Under the pieces are notes generated by a model. That model was not told the origin of the DNA, did no database searches, and worked only from the letters and a program-made list of their open reading frames with translations. Of a DNA stretch of 64,000 nucleotides, positions 1 through 8,417 are shown in pieces. Both the position numbers and the translations under genes were made by a program. Source of the stretch: CAMLHU01 sp049680185 (GTDB lineage Bacteria > Gemmatimonadota > Gemmatimonadetes > Gemmatimonadales > GWC2-71-9); the NCBI GenBank assembly GCA_049680185.1, contig JBAUHI010000024.1, forward strand, positions 1 to 64,000, given 5' to 3'. Each line of letters begins with the position of its first letter. Within the stretch, counting starts at the first letter, position 1.

Positions 1-543
1 TTGGCGCGGCACATCTGCATCAGCGCCGCGCACCAGAGCCACCCGATGGCCACCGCCCTCCGGGCACTCCAGCGCGCGGCGGTCCAACTCGGCATTTCCA
101 CCGGCCAGGACGCTCGCGGGCTCGCACACGCCCGCGGGATCGCGATGACCACCTATCGGACCATCGAGGAGTTCGCCGAGCGCTTCTCGAACGCACCGGT
201 TGCCGGCGCGGATGGCCCGCGCTTCCCGGTCGAGGAATACCTGGCGGAGCATGGCAGGCGGTTCATCGCGCGGTTCACACCGGCGCGTTTCTTGAGTCTT
301 TCCCTCTCTCTGGATCTGCACCAGGTGGATCCCGCCGCCATCACCACGCCCACGACGCTCATCGCCGTGGCCGAGGACACCCTCGTGCCCCTCTGGCAGA
401 TGGAGGCGCTCCGGGCCCAGCTGGGAGGCGCGGCCACGCTCGACGTGGTGCAGTCCACCTACGGCCACGACGCGTTCCTCAAGGAGGTCGGCTCCATCGG
501 GAGCGTGATCACCCGTGCGCTCGACCCAGGGAGGTCTGCGTGA
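1..543 (+). CDS. metX: Homoserine O-acyltransferase (MetX type), 3' part only
   Basis: This is the C-terminal part of a MetX-type alpha/beta-hydrolase that transfers an acetyl or succinyl group from CoA to the hydroxyl of L-homoserine, the committing step of methionine synthesis. The reading frame is open at base 1, so the N-terminal half with the nucleophile serine lies outside the window; the TTG at base 1 is not a real start. Visible are the family stretch AAHQSHPMATALRALQRAAV, the likely catalytic Asp in VAEDTLVP (codon 376-378) and the catalytic His in YGHDAFL (codon 466-468). The stop overlaps the metB start by four bases (GTGA), so the two genes are translationally coupled. Acetyl versus succinyl specificity cannot be read from this fragment. 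Confidence 0.85.
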   Translation: MARHICISAAHQSHPMATALRALQRAAVQLGISTGQDARGLAHARGIAMTTYRTIEEFAERFSNAPVAGADGPRFPVEEYLAEHGRRFIARFTPARFLSLSLSLDLHQVDPAAITTPTTLIAVAEDTLVPLWQMEALRAQLGGAATLDVVQSTYGHDAFLKEVGSIGSVITRALDPGRSA

Positions 544-1661
544 CCCGTCCGTCCACTCGCACCGTCCGGGCGGGTCTCGTATCGGATCGGCACCACCACG
601 CCGTCGTCCCGCCGATCCACCTCTCGGCCAACTTCGCGTTCCCCGCCTTCGGCACCAAAGGCCAGTACGACTACAGCCGGAGCGGCAACCCGACGCGGGA
701 CCTCCTCGGTGCGGCACTGGCCGAGTTGGAGGGAGGCGCGGGCGGAGTGGTGACCGCGACCGGGATGGCCGCGGTGACGCTCGTGCTCCAGCTGATCCCG
801 GCAGGGGGGCGCGTGGTGGCACCGCACGATTGCTACGGCGGCACTCACCGCTTGCTGTCGGGATTGGCACGCCGCGGCCTCCTCGACGTCGCGTTCCTGG
901 ACCAGCGGGACCTTCCGGAGGTCGAGCGCGCACTCGCGACACCGACCCGGCTGCTCTGGATCGAATCACCCAGCAATCCCCTGCTCCGCCTTACCGATAT
1001 CGAGGCCGTCGCGCAGCTCGGCAAGGCCGCGGGCGCGCTGGTGGCCGCCGACAACACCTTCCTGTCACCGGTGCTGCAGCGTCCGCTCGAGTCTGGCGCC
1101 GATATCGTAGTGCACTCCACCACCAAGTACCTGAACGGTCACAGCGACGTGGTGGGTGGCGCGGTGGTGGCCAAGGACACGGCGGTCCACCAGGAACTCA
1201 GCTGGTGGGCCAACTGTCTCGGGCTCACCGGCGCGCCCTTCGACAGCTTCCTGACGCTTCGAGGCCTCCGCACGCTCCACGTACGCATCCGGGAGCATGT
1301 GGAGAACGCCCACGCGATCGTGGACCTGCTCCGGGGCCATCCGGCGGTGCGAGAGGTCCATTACCCCGGCATCGGGGCGATGGTGAGCTTTGCCCTCGCC
1401 GATGGCGCGGAGGCGGTCCCGGCGTTCCTCGACGGGCTCCGGCACTTCACCCTCGCCGAATCGTTGGGAGGCGTGGAGTCGCTGGTGGCGCATCCGGCGA
1501 CGATGACCCACGCGTCGATGGACGTGGAGGCCCGCCGACGCGCCGGCATCGGCGACGACCTGCTCCGGCTCTCGGTCGGCATCGAGGCGATCGACGACTT
1601 GACATCCGACCTGCAGAGTGCGCTCGACCGGGCCCTGCCGGTGGCGACGACCGCGCCATGA
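540..1661 (+). CDS. metB: Cystathionine gamma-synthase / O-acylhomoserine sulfhydrylase family
   Basis: This is a PLP enzyme of the Cys/Met metabolism family that joins O-acylhomoserine to cysteine or sulfide for methionine synthesis. The family signatures are clear: YDYSRSGNPTRD near the N-terminus, ATGMAAV, WIESPSNPLL, the aspartate in AADNTFLSP, the PLP lysine in VVHSTTKYLNGHSD and LAESLGGVESLVAHPATMTH near the end. The GTG start is set by its four-base overlap with metX and the product is 373 residues. Compared with the usual family alignment, about 17 residues are missing between VREVHYPG and IGAMVSF, where other members carry an H(E/D)(L/I)A-R loop. The frame is intact on both sides, so this is an in-frame deletion rather than decay. 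It sits between metX and asd in one operon. Choosing between MetB and MetZ activity needs biochemistry. Confidence 0.9.
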   Translation: MTRPSTRTVRAGLVSDRHHHAVVPPIHLSANFAFPAFGTKGQYDYSRSGNPTRDLLGAALAELEGGAGGVVTATGMAAVTLVLQLIPAGGRVVAPHDCYGGTHRLLSGLARRGLLDVAFLDQRDLPEVERALATPTRLLWIESPSNPLLRLTDIEAVAQLGKAAGALVAADNTFLSPVLQRPLESGADIVVHSTTKYLNGHSDVVGGAVVAKDTAVHQELSWWANCLGLTGAPFDSFLTLRGLRTLHVRIREHVENAHAIVDLLRGHPAVREVHYPGIGAMVSFALADGAEAVPAFLDGLRHFTLAESLGGVESLVAHPATMTHASMDVEARRRAGIGDDLLRLSVGIEAIDDLTSDLQSALDRALPVATTAP

Positions 1662-2746
1662 CCTCCCGCATCCCGGTCGCGGTGCTCGGTGCCACCGGTG
1701 TCGTCGGCCAGACGCTGGTCCAGCGCCTCGTCGATCATCCCCTCTTCGAGTTGACCGCTGTGGGCGCCTCCGAGCGGTCGGTGGCCAGGCGATTCGGCGA
1801 GGCGCTCCATCGCAATGCCGGCGACCTCAGTCCCGAGACCCGCGACCTGGTGGTATCGGCCTGCCATCCGTCCATGATCGACGCACCGATCGTATTCTCG
1901 GCGCTCGACGGTACCGTGGCGGGCCCCATCGAGGAGGCGTTCGCGCGTGCCGGTGCGCTGGTCGTGAGCAACGCGAAGCACCACCGGCTCGACGATGACG
2001 TGCCGCTCGTCATCCCCGAGGTCAATGCCGATCATCTGGAGCTCATCGAGCGCCAGCGCACGGCCCGCAGGTGGAGCGGGGCCATCGTGACGAACCCCAA
2101 CTGTGCCACCGCCGTCATCTGCCTGGCGCTCGCACCGCTGCACCAGGCGTTCGGGCTCCGGGAACTCTGGGTAACGACCCTCCAGGCCGTTTCCGGGGCG
2201 GGATACCCCGGCGTCCCCTCGCTCGATATCCTGGGCAACGTCATTCCCTGGATCGATGGCGAGGAGGAGAAGATCGTGATGGAGAGCCGCAAGATCTTGG
2301 GCGATGCGGCTCATCCGACGGAATTCGGGGTGAGCGCCCAGGTGACCCGGGTGCCCGTCGAGCATGGCCATACCGCCTGCATCGCGGCCCGATTCGCGCG
2401 GCCGGTCACGGCGGCGGAGGCCACGTCGGCGCTACTGGAATGGCGCTCCGCGGTCGCCGATCTTGGCCTTCCCAGTGCGCCTGCCACACCGGTGATGCTG
2501 CATTCGGACCGAGACCGCCCCCAGCCGCGCCGGGACGTCGAGCGCGGGGACGGAATGTCGGTGAGCGTGGGCCAGGTCCGGGAGGACGGCAACGGCGGGA
2601 TCCGCCTGGTGGCGCTGGGCCACAACCTGGTGCGCGGCGCTGCCGGGGCGGCGCTGTTGAACGCGGAACTATGTGTGTCCGCCTTGCCCGCCCTCGCCAG
2701 CCCCGCTAAAATCCCCGCGTCCGAGGAGCGGTGGCCGAGTGGCTGA
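1658..2746 (+). CDS. asd: Aspartate-semialdehyde dehydrogenase (archaeal/fungal-type)
   Basis: The enzyme reduces aspartyl phosphate with NADPH to aspartate semialdehyde, the branch point to lysine, threonine and methionine. Visible are the Rossmann start VAVLGATGVVGQ, the catalytic cysteine in NPNCAT, the substrate region SGAGYPG and the active-site histidine in PVEHGHTAC. The sequence resembles the archaeal/LYS2-type Asd rather than the E. coli type. The ATG overlaps the metB stop by four bases. The product is 362 residues. Homologues end shortly after RGAAGAALLNAEL, but here the frame continues about 23 more codons and stops at 2744-2746, inside the downstream tRNA-Ser gene. The tail is therefore partly promoter and tRNA sequence read as codons. 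This supplies the first half of the pathway completed by dapL elsewhere in the window. Confidence 0.92.
   Translation: MTSRIPVAVLGATGVVGQTLVQRLVDHPLFELTAVGASERSVARRFGEALHRNAGDLSPETRDLVVSACHPSMIDAPIVFSALDGTVAGPIEEAFARAGALVVSNAKHHRLDDDVPLVIPEVNADHLELIERQRTARRWSGAIVTNPNCATAVICLALAPLHQAFGLRELWVTTLQAVSGAGYPGVPSLDILGNVIPWIDGEEEKIVMESRKILGDAAHPTEFGVSAQVTRVPVEHGHTACIAARFARPVTAAEATSALLEWRSAVADLGLPSAPATPVMLHSDRDRPQPRRDVERGDGMSVSVGQVREDGNGGIRLVALGHNLVRGAAGAALLNAELCVSALPALASPAKIPASEERWPSG
2684..2712 (+). promoter_or_regulatory. Sigma-70-like promoter of tRNA-Ser inside asd
   Basis: TTGCCC at 2684-2689 and TAAAAT at 2707-2712 are separated by exactly 17 bases. Transcription would begin near 2719, six bases before the mature tRNA. 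The promoter lies entirely within the asd reading frame. It was found by inspection only. Confidence 0.6.
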
Positions 2747-2816
2747 AGGCGGCGGTTTGCTAAACCGTTATAGGGGTCTAAAGCTCCTATCGGGGGTTCG
2801 AATCCCCCCCGCTCCG
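2725..2816 (+). tRNA. tRNA-Ser, anticodon GCU
   Basis: A full cloverleaf can be drawn. The acceptor stem GGAGCGG (2725-2731) pairs with CCGCTCC (2809-2815), with discriminator G at 2816. The D-arm is GTGGCCGAGTGGCTGAAGGC, the anticodon loop TTGCTAA gives anticodon GCT (reading AGC/AGU), the variable arm is long as expected for serine, and the T-arm is GGGGGTTCGAATCCCCC. CCA is not encoded. The first 22 bases overlap the end of the asd reading frame. Confidence 0.97.
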
Positions 2817-2823
2817 TGGTTCC

Positions 2824-2899
2824 GGTCAACGGTGAACAGTGAACGGTGAACGGGCCTGTCCCGTGCGTCCCGTTGACCGTTCACCGTTTACCGTTCACT
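2824..2899. repeat. Inverted array of heptamers, copy 1
   Basis: The left arm holds four 7-base units (GGTCAAC, GGTGAAC, AGTGAAC, GGTGAAC, 2824-2851). After about 20 bases the right arm holds four inverted units (GTTGACC, GTTCACC, GTTTACC, GTTCACT, 2872-2899). The arms can fold into an imperfect hairpin. It lies between tRNA-Ser and gltX. A close relative lies at 54860-54940. Confidence 0.85.
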
Positions 2900-2921
2900 C
2901 ATCAATGAGCCCTGATCCCTG

Positions 2922-4343
2922 ATGCCCCAGACCCGCGTCCGCTTTGCCCCCTCCCCCACTGGCTACCTCCACGTCGGCGGGGCCCGCACGGCCCTCTTCA
3001 ACTGGCTCTTCGCGAAGAAGACCGGCGGGGTCTTCGTGCTCCGGATCGAGGACACCGACCGCGAGCGGAGCACCGACGCCCATACCCAGGTCATCCTCGA
3101 TGGGCTCACCTGGTTGGGCATCACCTGGGATGAGGGTCCCGTCTTCCAGGGCGCGTCCGTCGCCCGCCATCAGGCTGATGCTGAACGGCTCCTGTCTCTC
3201 GGCAAGGCGTACCGCTGCTTTTGCACCAAGGAAGAGCTCGACGCACAGCGTGCCCAGGCCGAGCGGCACAAGCAGGGCTTCCGGTATGACGGACGCTGCG
3301 GGCAGCTCCCTGCCGCGGCCATCGATGCGAAGCTCAAGGCCGGCACGCCATTCGTCATCCGGCTTCGGATGCCGCAGGAGGAGCTGGCCTGGGACGATGC
3401 GGTGCACGGGCGGATCACCTTCCAGGGACACGACCTCGACGACTTCGTGATCTTGCGGAGCGACCGGACCCCCATCTACAACCTGGCCGTCGTCTCCGAC
3501 GACATCGACATGCGGATCACCCACGTGATCCGGGGCGATGACCACGTCTCCAACACTCCCAAGCAGATCGCGCTCTACCGCGCCTTCGGGAAGGCGGAGC
3601 CTGTCTTTGCCCACGTGCCGATGATCCTCGGCGCCGACGGCAAGAAGCTCTCCAAGCGCCACGGTGCCACCGCCGTGGGCGACTACCAGGCCCGCGGAAT
3701 CCTCCCGGCGGCGATGCGGAACTTCCTGGCACTCCTGGGATGGTCTCCCGGCGGCGACCGCGAAGTCCTGCCCGAGGCCGATATGATCGAGGCCTTCTCG
3801 CTGGAGCGGATCCAGAGCAAGCCGGCGATCTTCGACACCGCCAAGCTCGAGTGGATGAACGGACAGTACCTGTCGGCGCTCTCCGCCGACGCCCTCCTGC
3901 CTGAAGTGACCCGCGAGTTGGCAGCGATGGGCATCGACATCGGCGCGCGGGACATCCGCCCCATCATCGACGCAGTCAAGGCGCGGAGCCGGCTCATCAC
4001 CGACATTGCGAAGCAGGCCGCGGTGCGCGCCGACCCGACCAGGGCCGAGCGTGACGACAAGGGCCAGCAACTGGTGACCAAGATGGGGGCTGCCTTCGGC
4101 GCCAACCTGACGCTCGCCGCCGAGGCGCTGCGTGGGGTCGCAGCGAGCGATTGGGTCGCCGAGAAACTCGCCGATCCGCTCAAGGCCCTCGCCGAGGTCA
4201 AGGGGGTCCGTCTCGGTGACGTGATGCAGCCCATCCGCGTGGCCTTGACCGGCTCGACCGTGTCGGAGCCCGTCAACGAGCTGCTGGCCGTCGTTGGGCG
4301 CGAGGCGGCCCTCGCCCAGATCGTGCGGGTCGCCGGCCAATGA
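2922..4343 (+). CDS. gltX: Glutamyl-tRNA synthetase
   Basis: This class I aminoacyl-tRNA synthetase charges tRNA-Glu (and in many bacteria also tRNA-Gln) with glutamate. The 473-residue product has the normal bacterial length. The HIGH box appears as YLHVGGARTALFNW near residue 16, the KMSKS box as KLSKRHG near residue 240, and a Cys-x-Cys (RCFCTKEE) followed by RYDGRCG matches the zinc-binding insert of E. coli GltX. The C-terminal anticodon-binding region is present. It starts 105 bases after tRNA-Ser, just behind the heptamer array, and overlaps the next gene by four bases. No amidotransferase gatCAB or glnS is visible here, so whether it is discriminating is unknown. Confidence 0.97.
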   Translation: MPQTRVRFAPSPTGYLHVGGARTALFNWLFAKKTGGVFVLRIEDTDRERSTDAHTQVILDGLTWLGITWDEGPVFQGASVARHQADAERLLSLGKAYRCFCTKEELDAQRAQAERHKQGFRYDGRCGQLPAAAIDAKLKAGTPFVIRLRMPQEELAWDDAVHGRITFQGHDLDDFVILRSDRTPIYNLAVVSDDIDMRITHVIRGDDHVSNTPKQIALYRAFGKAEPVFAHVPMILGADGKKLSKRHGATAVGDYQARGILPAAMRNFLALLGWSPGGDREVLPEADMIEAFSLERIQSKPAIFDTAKLEWMNGQYLSALSADALLPEVTRELAAMGIDIGARDIRPIIDAVKARSRLITDIAKQAAVRADPTRAERDDKGQQLVTKMGAAFGANLTLAAEALRGVAASDWVAEKLADPLKALAEVKGVRLGDVMQPIRVALTGSTVSEPVNELLAVVGREAALAQIVRVAGQ

Positions 4344-5524
4344 ATTGCCGGGCGGCCCTCGGCCTCCTTGGCCTAGCCGCTTGCGCTTCCCCGCGACCAG
4401 TCTCTCCGCCGGTACCTGTCGCCGTCGACACCGTGGCGGTGCAGCTGGTGGTGCCCCCGCCCGTGGCAGCCCCCATCGCGGTTCCGCCTCCGAGCTATCG
4501 CCACACCTCCGACGCCACCTCGCTCCACGTCACCTTCACCGGCGACATGAACCTCGGCAATTCCCTGCAGGAGGATGGCGTGCCCCCGGACAGCGGCCGC
4601 GGATTGCTCGCAGCCATGGACTCACTGCTCGCCGGCGACCTGGTGATCGGAAACCTCGAAGGCGCGCTGAGTGACACTCTGCCGCCGACCAAGTGCGCGC
4701 CGAAGGAACGTCACTGCTACACGTTCCGGACCCCGCCGTTCCTTGCCACGAGGCTCAAGGATGCGGGGTTCACCCATCTGAACCTGGCCAACAACCACGC
4801 GCTCGACCTGGGCCCGGAAGGCCGGGCATCGACCGAGCGCATCCTCGACTCCCTCGAAATCAAACATTACGGACCCCTGGGCGAGATCGCGTTCGACACA
4901 CTTCGCATGGGCGATTCGCTTCGCGTGGTGGCCTTGGTCGGTTTCACCACGTATCCTGGCGCGTACGATCTCCTCGATACCCTCGGCAGCCGAGCCGTGG
5001 TCGACTCGGTGCGACGACTCGCCGACATCGTCATCGTGACCTTCCACGGCGGCACCGAGGGCGACAAGGCCATCCACACCGGGACCGGGATGGAACGGTT
5101 GGGACGGGAGAAACGGGGGGACCTGCGGATGTGGACCCACGCGATGGTCGACGCGGGAGCCGACGCGGTGGTGGGGCACGGGCCCCACGTGCTTCGCGGG
5201 ATCGAGTTCTGGCGGGGACGGCCGATAGTCTATTCGATGGGGAATTTCCTGACCTACCGGGGCTTCTCGCTCAAGGGCTACAAGGGGATCACCGCACTGC
5301 TCCACCTCGAGCTCGACCCCGACGGGCGCTTCCTGGCGGGACGACTCGTGCCGCTACGGCAGGCTCCGCGCCAAGGGCCTCGCGTGGACCCGACGGGTGC
5401 TGCGATCCGGCTGGTGCGGCGGATGAGCCAGGTCGACTTTCCACGGACCGGGGCGGTGATCGCAGCGAATGGAGTGATCACCCCTCCTCGGATCAGGAGG
5501 GGCGCTCGGCATCATCCTCGCTAG
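4340..5524 (+). CDS. CapA/PgsA-family lipoprotein (metallophosphatase fold)
   Basis: The product (394 residues) belongs to the CapA family, named for poly-gamma-glutamate capsule factors but widespread in bacteria without that polymer. Family motifs appear in order: TFTGDMNLG, GNLEGALS, LNLANNHALDLG, TFHGGTEGD, GHGPHVLRGIE and YSMGNFLTY, consistent with a calcineurin-like metal-binding fold. The N-terminus has a lipobox (LGLAACAS), then a Pro/Val-rich linker to about residue 55, so it should be a lipid-anchored envelope protein. It starts by four-base overlap with gltX. No pgsB/C or capB genes are nearby, so an exopolymer role is only a family-based guess; cell-wall or polysaccharide remodelling is equally possible. 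Confidence 0.8.
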   Translation: MNCRAALGLLGLAACASPRPVSPPVPVAVDTVAVQLVVPPPVAAPIAVPPPSYRHTSDATSLHVTFTGDMNLGNSLQEDGVPPDSGRGLLAAMDSLLAGDLVIGNLEGALSDTLPPTKCAPKERHCYTFRTPPFLATRLKDAGFTHLNLANNHALDLGPEGRASTERILDSLEIKHYGPLGEIAFDTLRMGDSLRVVALVGFTTYPGAYDLLDTLGSRAVVDSVRRLADIVIVTFHGGTEGDKAIHTGTGMERLGREKRGDLRMWTHAMVDAGADAVVGHGPHVLRGIEFWRGRPIVYSMGNFLTYRGFSLKGYKGITALLHLELDPDGRFLAGRLVPLRQAPRQGPRVDPTGAAIRLVRRMSQVDFPRTGAVIAANGVITPPRIRRGARHHPR

Positions 5525-6504
5525 CTCACCCAGTCGCGCCCCGCCCCACATCGCACCATAGGCCGCACCCGCCTCACATCCACCCAACACCGGAAGTCGG
5601 TCCCGCTCGAGCCGTGATCCCGACCGCCGTCCACCAGGAAGGTGCCGGCAGTCCAGGGTCGCGGCGGCCCGACCCAGACCTGATACGGGTCACTGCCTGG
5701 AGGGATGACCCGGCCCTCCACCCGCGCCATTGACACGAATGTCGGCGGGCAGCGTGCCGGGACGACGACGGCCACTCCCGGTTGGGCCAGCGAGGCGAGC
5801 GCTTCCGCATCGGGGGCGATGGCACCTCCCAACGCCGGTCGGCCCGGCCGGTCCCGGAAGAAGACGCAGGCGATCGGCACCTCCTTCCCGGCACGCTCAG
5901 CGGCCAGGCCAGCGACCAGCTCACGCAGCGTCAGGATGCGGACATCGAGCGCCATCCGGGGCGCGGGGGCCTCGAGGCTCGGATCTCGCGGGGGCCATCC
6001 GACCAGGATCACAGTGCCGGAATCCCGGTCGCTCCGGCGGGTGAGTACATCGGCTGGAACGCCAGACAACCCGGCCAGTCCTGACGGGAGGGCAGCGAAG
6101 CGCACCACGCCCCGAAACCACCATCCGACGGGGTGACCCCGGTCGGTCGCCGGCTGCCACCGCCATTGCGCGAGGGCGTCGCGCACGCCGGGCACGAACG
6201 CCGAGTGTGACGCACTGATCACCGTGAACGTCCCGAGGTCTGCGCGCCCGGTCGAGTCGACCATCACGCGGTAACTCACAGCGCCGCTGATCCCGGCCTC
6301 CGCCAGTGCCGGTGCATATCGCGGCACCGCGGGATCCTCCATCAGCACCGGCTCTCGATCCACATGGCACGCCAGCCACTCGGCACTGTCCACCGGCCGC
6401 CCGGAGGGTGGCGGACAGGGAAATTGCGCCGCCAGCGCGGTGGCCCAAATGAGACCCGTCGCCAAGAGTGTCGTCAACACCATCACCTTGACCCGACGTG
6501 GCAT
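5521..6504 (-). CDS. Secreted protein with a TonB-C-like domain
   Basis: Translation most likely starts at the ATG at 6504 (MPRRVKVMVL), which has AGGA a few bases upstream and opens a signal peptide ending near ALAAQ. Residues about 80-150 match the TonB C-terminal domain pattern: GAVSYRVMVDSTGRADLGTF, an SHSAFVPGVRDAL-WRWQPA segment and WWFRGVVRF. It lacks the N-terminal membrane anchor and Pro-rich linker of a true TonB, so it is not expected to energise transport by itself; such free TonB-C proteins are common but of unknown role. The last 180 residues are not recognised. It is convergent with the CapA-like gene, and the two stop codons share one CTAG. Confidence 0.6.
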   Translation of the reverse strand: MPRRVKVMVLTTLLATGLIWATALAAQFPCPPPSGRPVDSAEWLACHVDREPVLMEDPAVPRYAPALAEAGISGAVSYRVMVDSTGRADLGTFTVISASHSAFVPGVRDALAQWRWQPATDRGHPVGWWFRGVVRFAALPSGLAGLSGVPADVLTRRSDRDSGTVILVGWPPRDPSLEAPAPRMALDVRILTLRELVAGLAAERAGKEVPIACVFFRDRPGRPALGGAIAPDAEALASLAQPGVAVVVPARCPPTFVSMARVEGRVIPPGSDPYQVWVGPPRPWTAGTFLVDGGRDHGSSGTDFRCWVDVRRVRPMVRCGAGRDWVS

Positions 6505-6628
6505 AAGGGATCCTGGATGAAGATGTTGGGAGATGCGCTCAGCCCGATCCAATGCACCGAGGCGTGACGACCCGACCCGGATCCTTACGCCTGACGTGCA
6601 CTGCCCGTCGGTTACTGTCTGCGGGCCT

Positions 6629-8365
6629 TCAACGTCGCGCGGCCGCCGGCTTCATCCGCTTGGCCCCGTGGAATGGCGGTGGCGCGCCCAGGTATGTGCC
6701 ATACCCCATCGTGTTGAGCGGTGTCAGCGTCGTCCCGTTCCATGTGAACAGGTTCCACAGCGTGCCTGGCTGGTTCGGCACGTAGAGCGTGGTGAGCAGC
6801 GCGTTGTTGTTGTACACCCGCACGATGGCACCGCTTCGTGCCAGGTTCGTGTCGGGATTGTTGTATTGATCGGTGTAGTCCACGACGAAGAACGTGTCGA
6901 CACCCGGATAGGCGTGGTAGATCGTGATCGTTTCGGGCCCGTAACCCTGTTGCTCGTCGTGATCGAGTGCCGTGCCGACCGAGTCGGTGTCGCCGGTCGC
7001 GCCGTAGTACACCGAGTCATACGCGCCGAGGGAGGTCTTCACCACCGCGTGCAGGTCGAGGTCGGACGGATTGCCCCCCCACGTGAGCACCGCCCGGAAC
7101 TGCGGGCCGCCCATCGAGAGCACGACGCCCTGGGAGTAGTTGGTCACGTCGCCGAGGACCACGGTCGACCGGTCGCCTGCGACGTATCCTGCCGCGGTCG
7201 CTTCGAGGGTGTAGGTCCCGGCGGCCAGGTTGCTGAAGGTGTAGGTCCCCGTCGAATCGATGGTGGTCGTCGCGACCGGCGTCGTCCCCTGGCCGTTGGC
7301 GTAGTTGAACAGGGACACCGACGCGCCGGTGAGCACGGTGTCGGTCTGTGCGTCGGTGATGGTGCCGTTCAGGTTGCCAAGGTTGGGGCTCGAGGGCGCC
7401 AGCGGGACCGGCGGCAACACGATGATCAGCCCGGTCCCCGGGGGCATCACGGCGTTCAAGTACTTGGTGCCGGCGTATCCCGTGTCCGCGATCGTGATGT
7501 TGTATGTGCCCTGGGGCAGCGGGCCGAGGCTGAACGCGCCGGACGAGTTCGTGGTCGCATTGTAGGTCGTCCCTCCGCCCACCAAGGCAGCCTGGATGGC
7601 GGCCCCGGCGAGCACCTCTTGTGTGCCACCATCGACGACGGATCCGGTGATCGAGCCGGCCACCGGCCCGGCCGGCCCCAGGAAGGTGATGACCGCCGAA
7701 TCCTGCAGGGTCCCGAACTCGCTGGGTACATAGGCGTGCACCACCGTCTGGCCCGCGACCCTGGGGCCTCGGAGCAGACCCGTCGCGTCGATCGGCGCCG
7801 AGGTGTTGGAACTTGTCCAGTGCACGTAGACCTGCGTTATCGGCGTCTGGGTGTCGTCCATCGCCGTGATCGCGAACTGCATCGTGGTGTCGGCCGGCAC
7901 GGTGTCCAGGCCGGGGGTGATGGTAATCGTCGACGCAGTGCTCCCGGGTCCGATGTAGCGGACCGAATCGGCACCCGCCGGATTCTGGACCGTGACGTGC
8001 TTCCGCAGCATGATGCTCGGGATGGAGTCCACAAAGAGCGGGATGCCGGTCTTGTCCACGAACGTGAGCGCGACGCTCACCGTGGCGGAGTCCGAGGGGA
8101 ACGGGACATTGAACGCCAGCCGGAGGGAATCGGCCGAGGGACTGAAGTTCTGCGTCGTGTTGAGGAGCACGGTCGAATCGGGGATCGAACGGACCACGAT
8201 GACGGCATGATCGATCGACAGGGCCTGGGCAAGCACCGAAAAGCTCGCGGGGAAGACCGGCCGCAACGCCAGGTCCACCCCCCCCGCACCCGGCCCCACC
8301 GGGAGGTCGTTGGTGCACGTGGCCAGGGAGAGGAGCGTCAGGGCAAGGAGTGCGCGCGTACGCAT
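6629..8365 (-). CDS. Lipoprotein with Ig-like repeats and a DUF2135-like C-terminus
   Basis: This 578-residue exported protein starts with a short signal peptide and lipobox (LLSLATC, cysteine 17). A bacterial Ig-like segment (about 135-230, with an Ala/Thr/Ser-rich composition and GLLRGPRVAGQTVVHAY) is followed by two carboxypeptidase-regulatory-like domains (about 235-320 and 330-410) with the repeated theme GAFSLGPLPQGTYNITI and GTYTFSNLAAGTYTLEA. The end (about 420-530) has LTWGGNPSDLDLHAVV and a GYGPETITI stretch typical of the DUF2135/YfaP family. These domains point to a cell-surface binding or adhesive protein. It is transcribed away from its neighbours on the same strand with 52-124 base gaps. 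Function and ligand are unknown. Confidence 0.65.
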   Translation of the reverse strand: MRTRALLALTLLSLATCTNDLPVGPGAGGVDLALRPVFPASFSVLAQALSIDHAVIVVRSIPDSTVLLNTTQNFSPSADSLRLAFNVPFPSDSATVSVALTFVDKTGIPLFVDSIPSIMLRKHVTVQNPAGADSVRYIGPGSTASTITITPGLDTVPADTTMQFAITAMDDTQTPITQVYVHWTSSNTSAPIDATGLLRGPRVAGQTVVHAYVPSEFGTLQDSAVITFLGPAGPVAGSITGSVVDGGTQEVLAGAAIQAALVGGGTTYNATTNSSGAFSLGPLPQGTYNITIADTGYAGTKYLNAVMPPGTGLIIVLPPVPLAPSSPNLGNLNGTITDAQTDTVLTGASVSLFNYANGQGTTPVATTTIDSTGTYTFSNLAAGTYTLEATAAGYVAGDRSTVVLGDVTNYSQGVVLSMGGPQFRAVLTWGGNPSDLDLHAVVKTSLGAYDSVYYGATGDTDSVGTALDHDEQQGYGPETITIYHAYPGVDTFFVVDYTDQYNNPDTNLARSGAIVRVYNNNALLTTLYVPNQPGTLWNLFTWNGTTLTPLNTMGYGTYLGAPPPFHGAKRMKPAAARR

Positions 8366-8417
8366 CAGAAGCGCCTCGACAGATCAGGGATCGGCCCGCG
8401 GGTGGCAGGCCACCGAT

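Noticed and set aside
515..1657. N-terminal 380 codons of the open frame that ends with asd
   Set aside because: They run out of frame through metB and are Arg/Pro-rich without domains; asd begins at ATG 1658.
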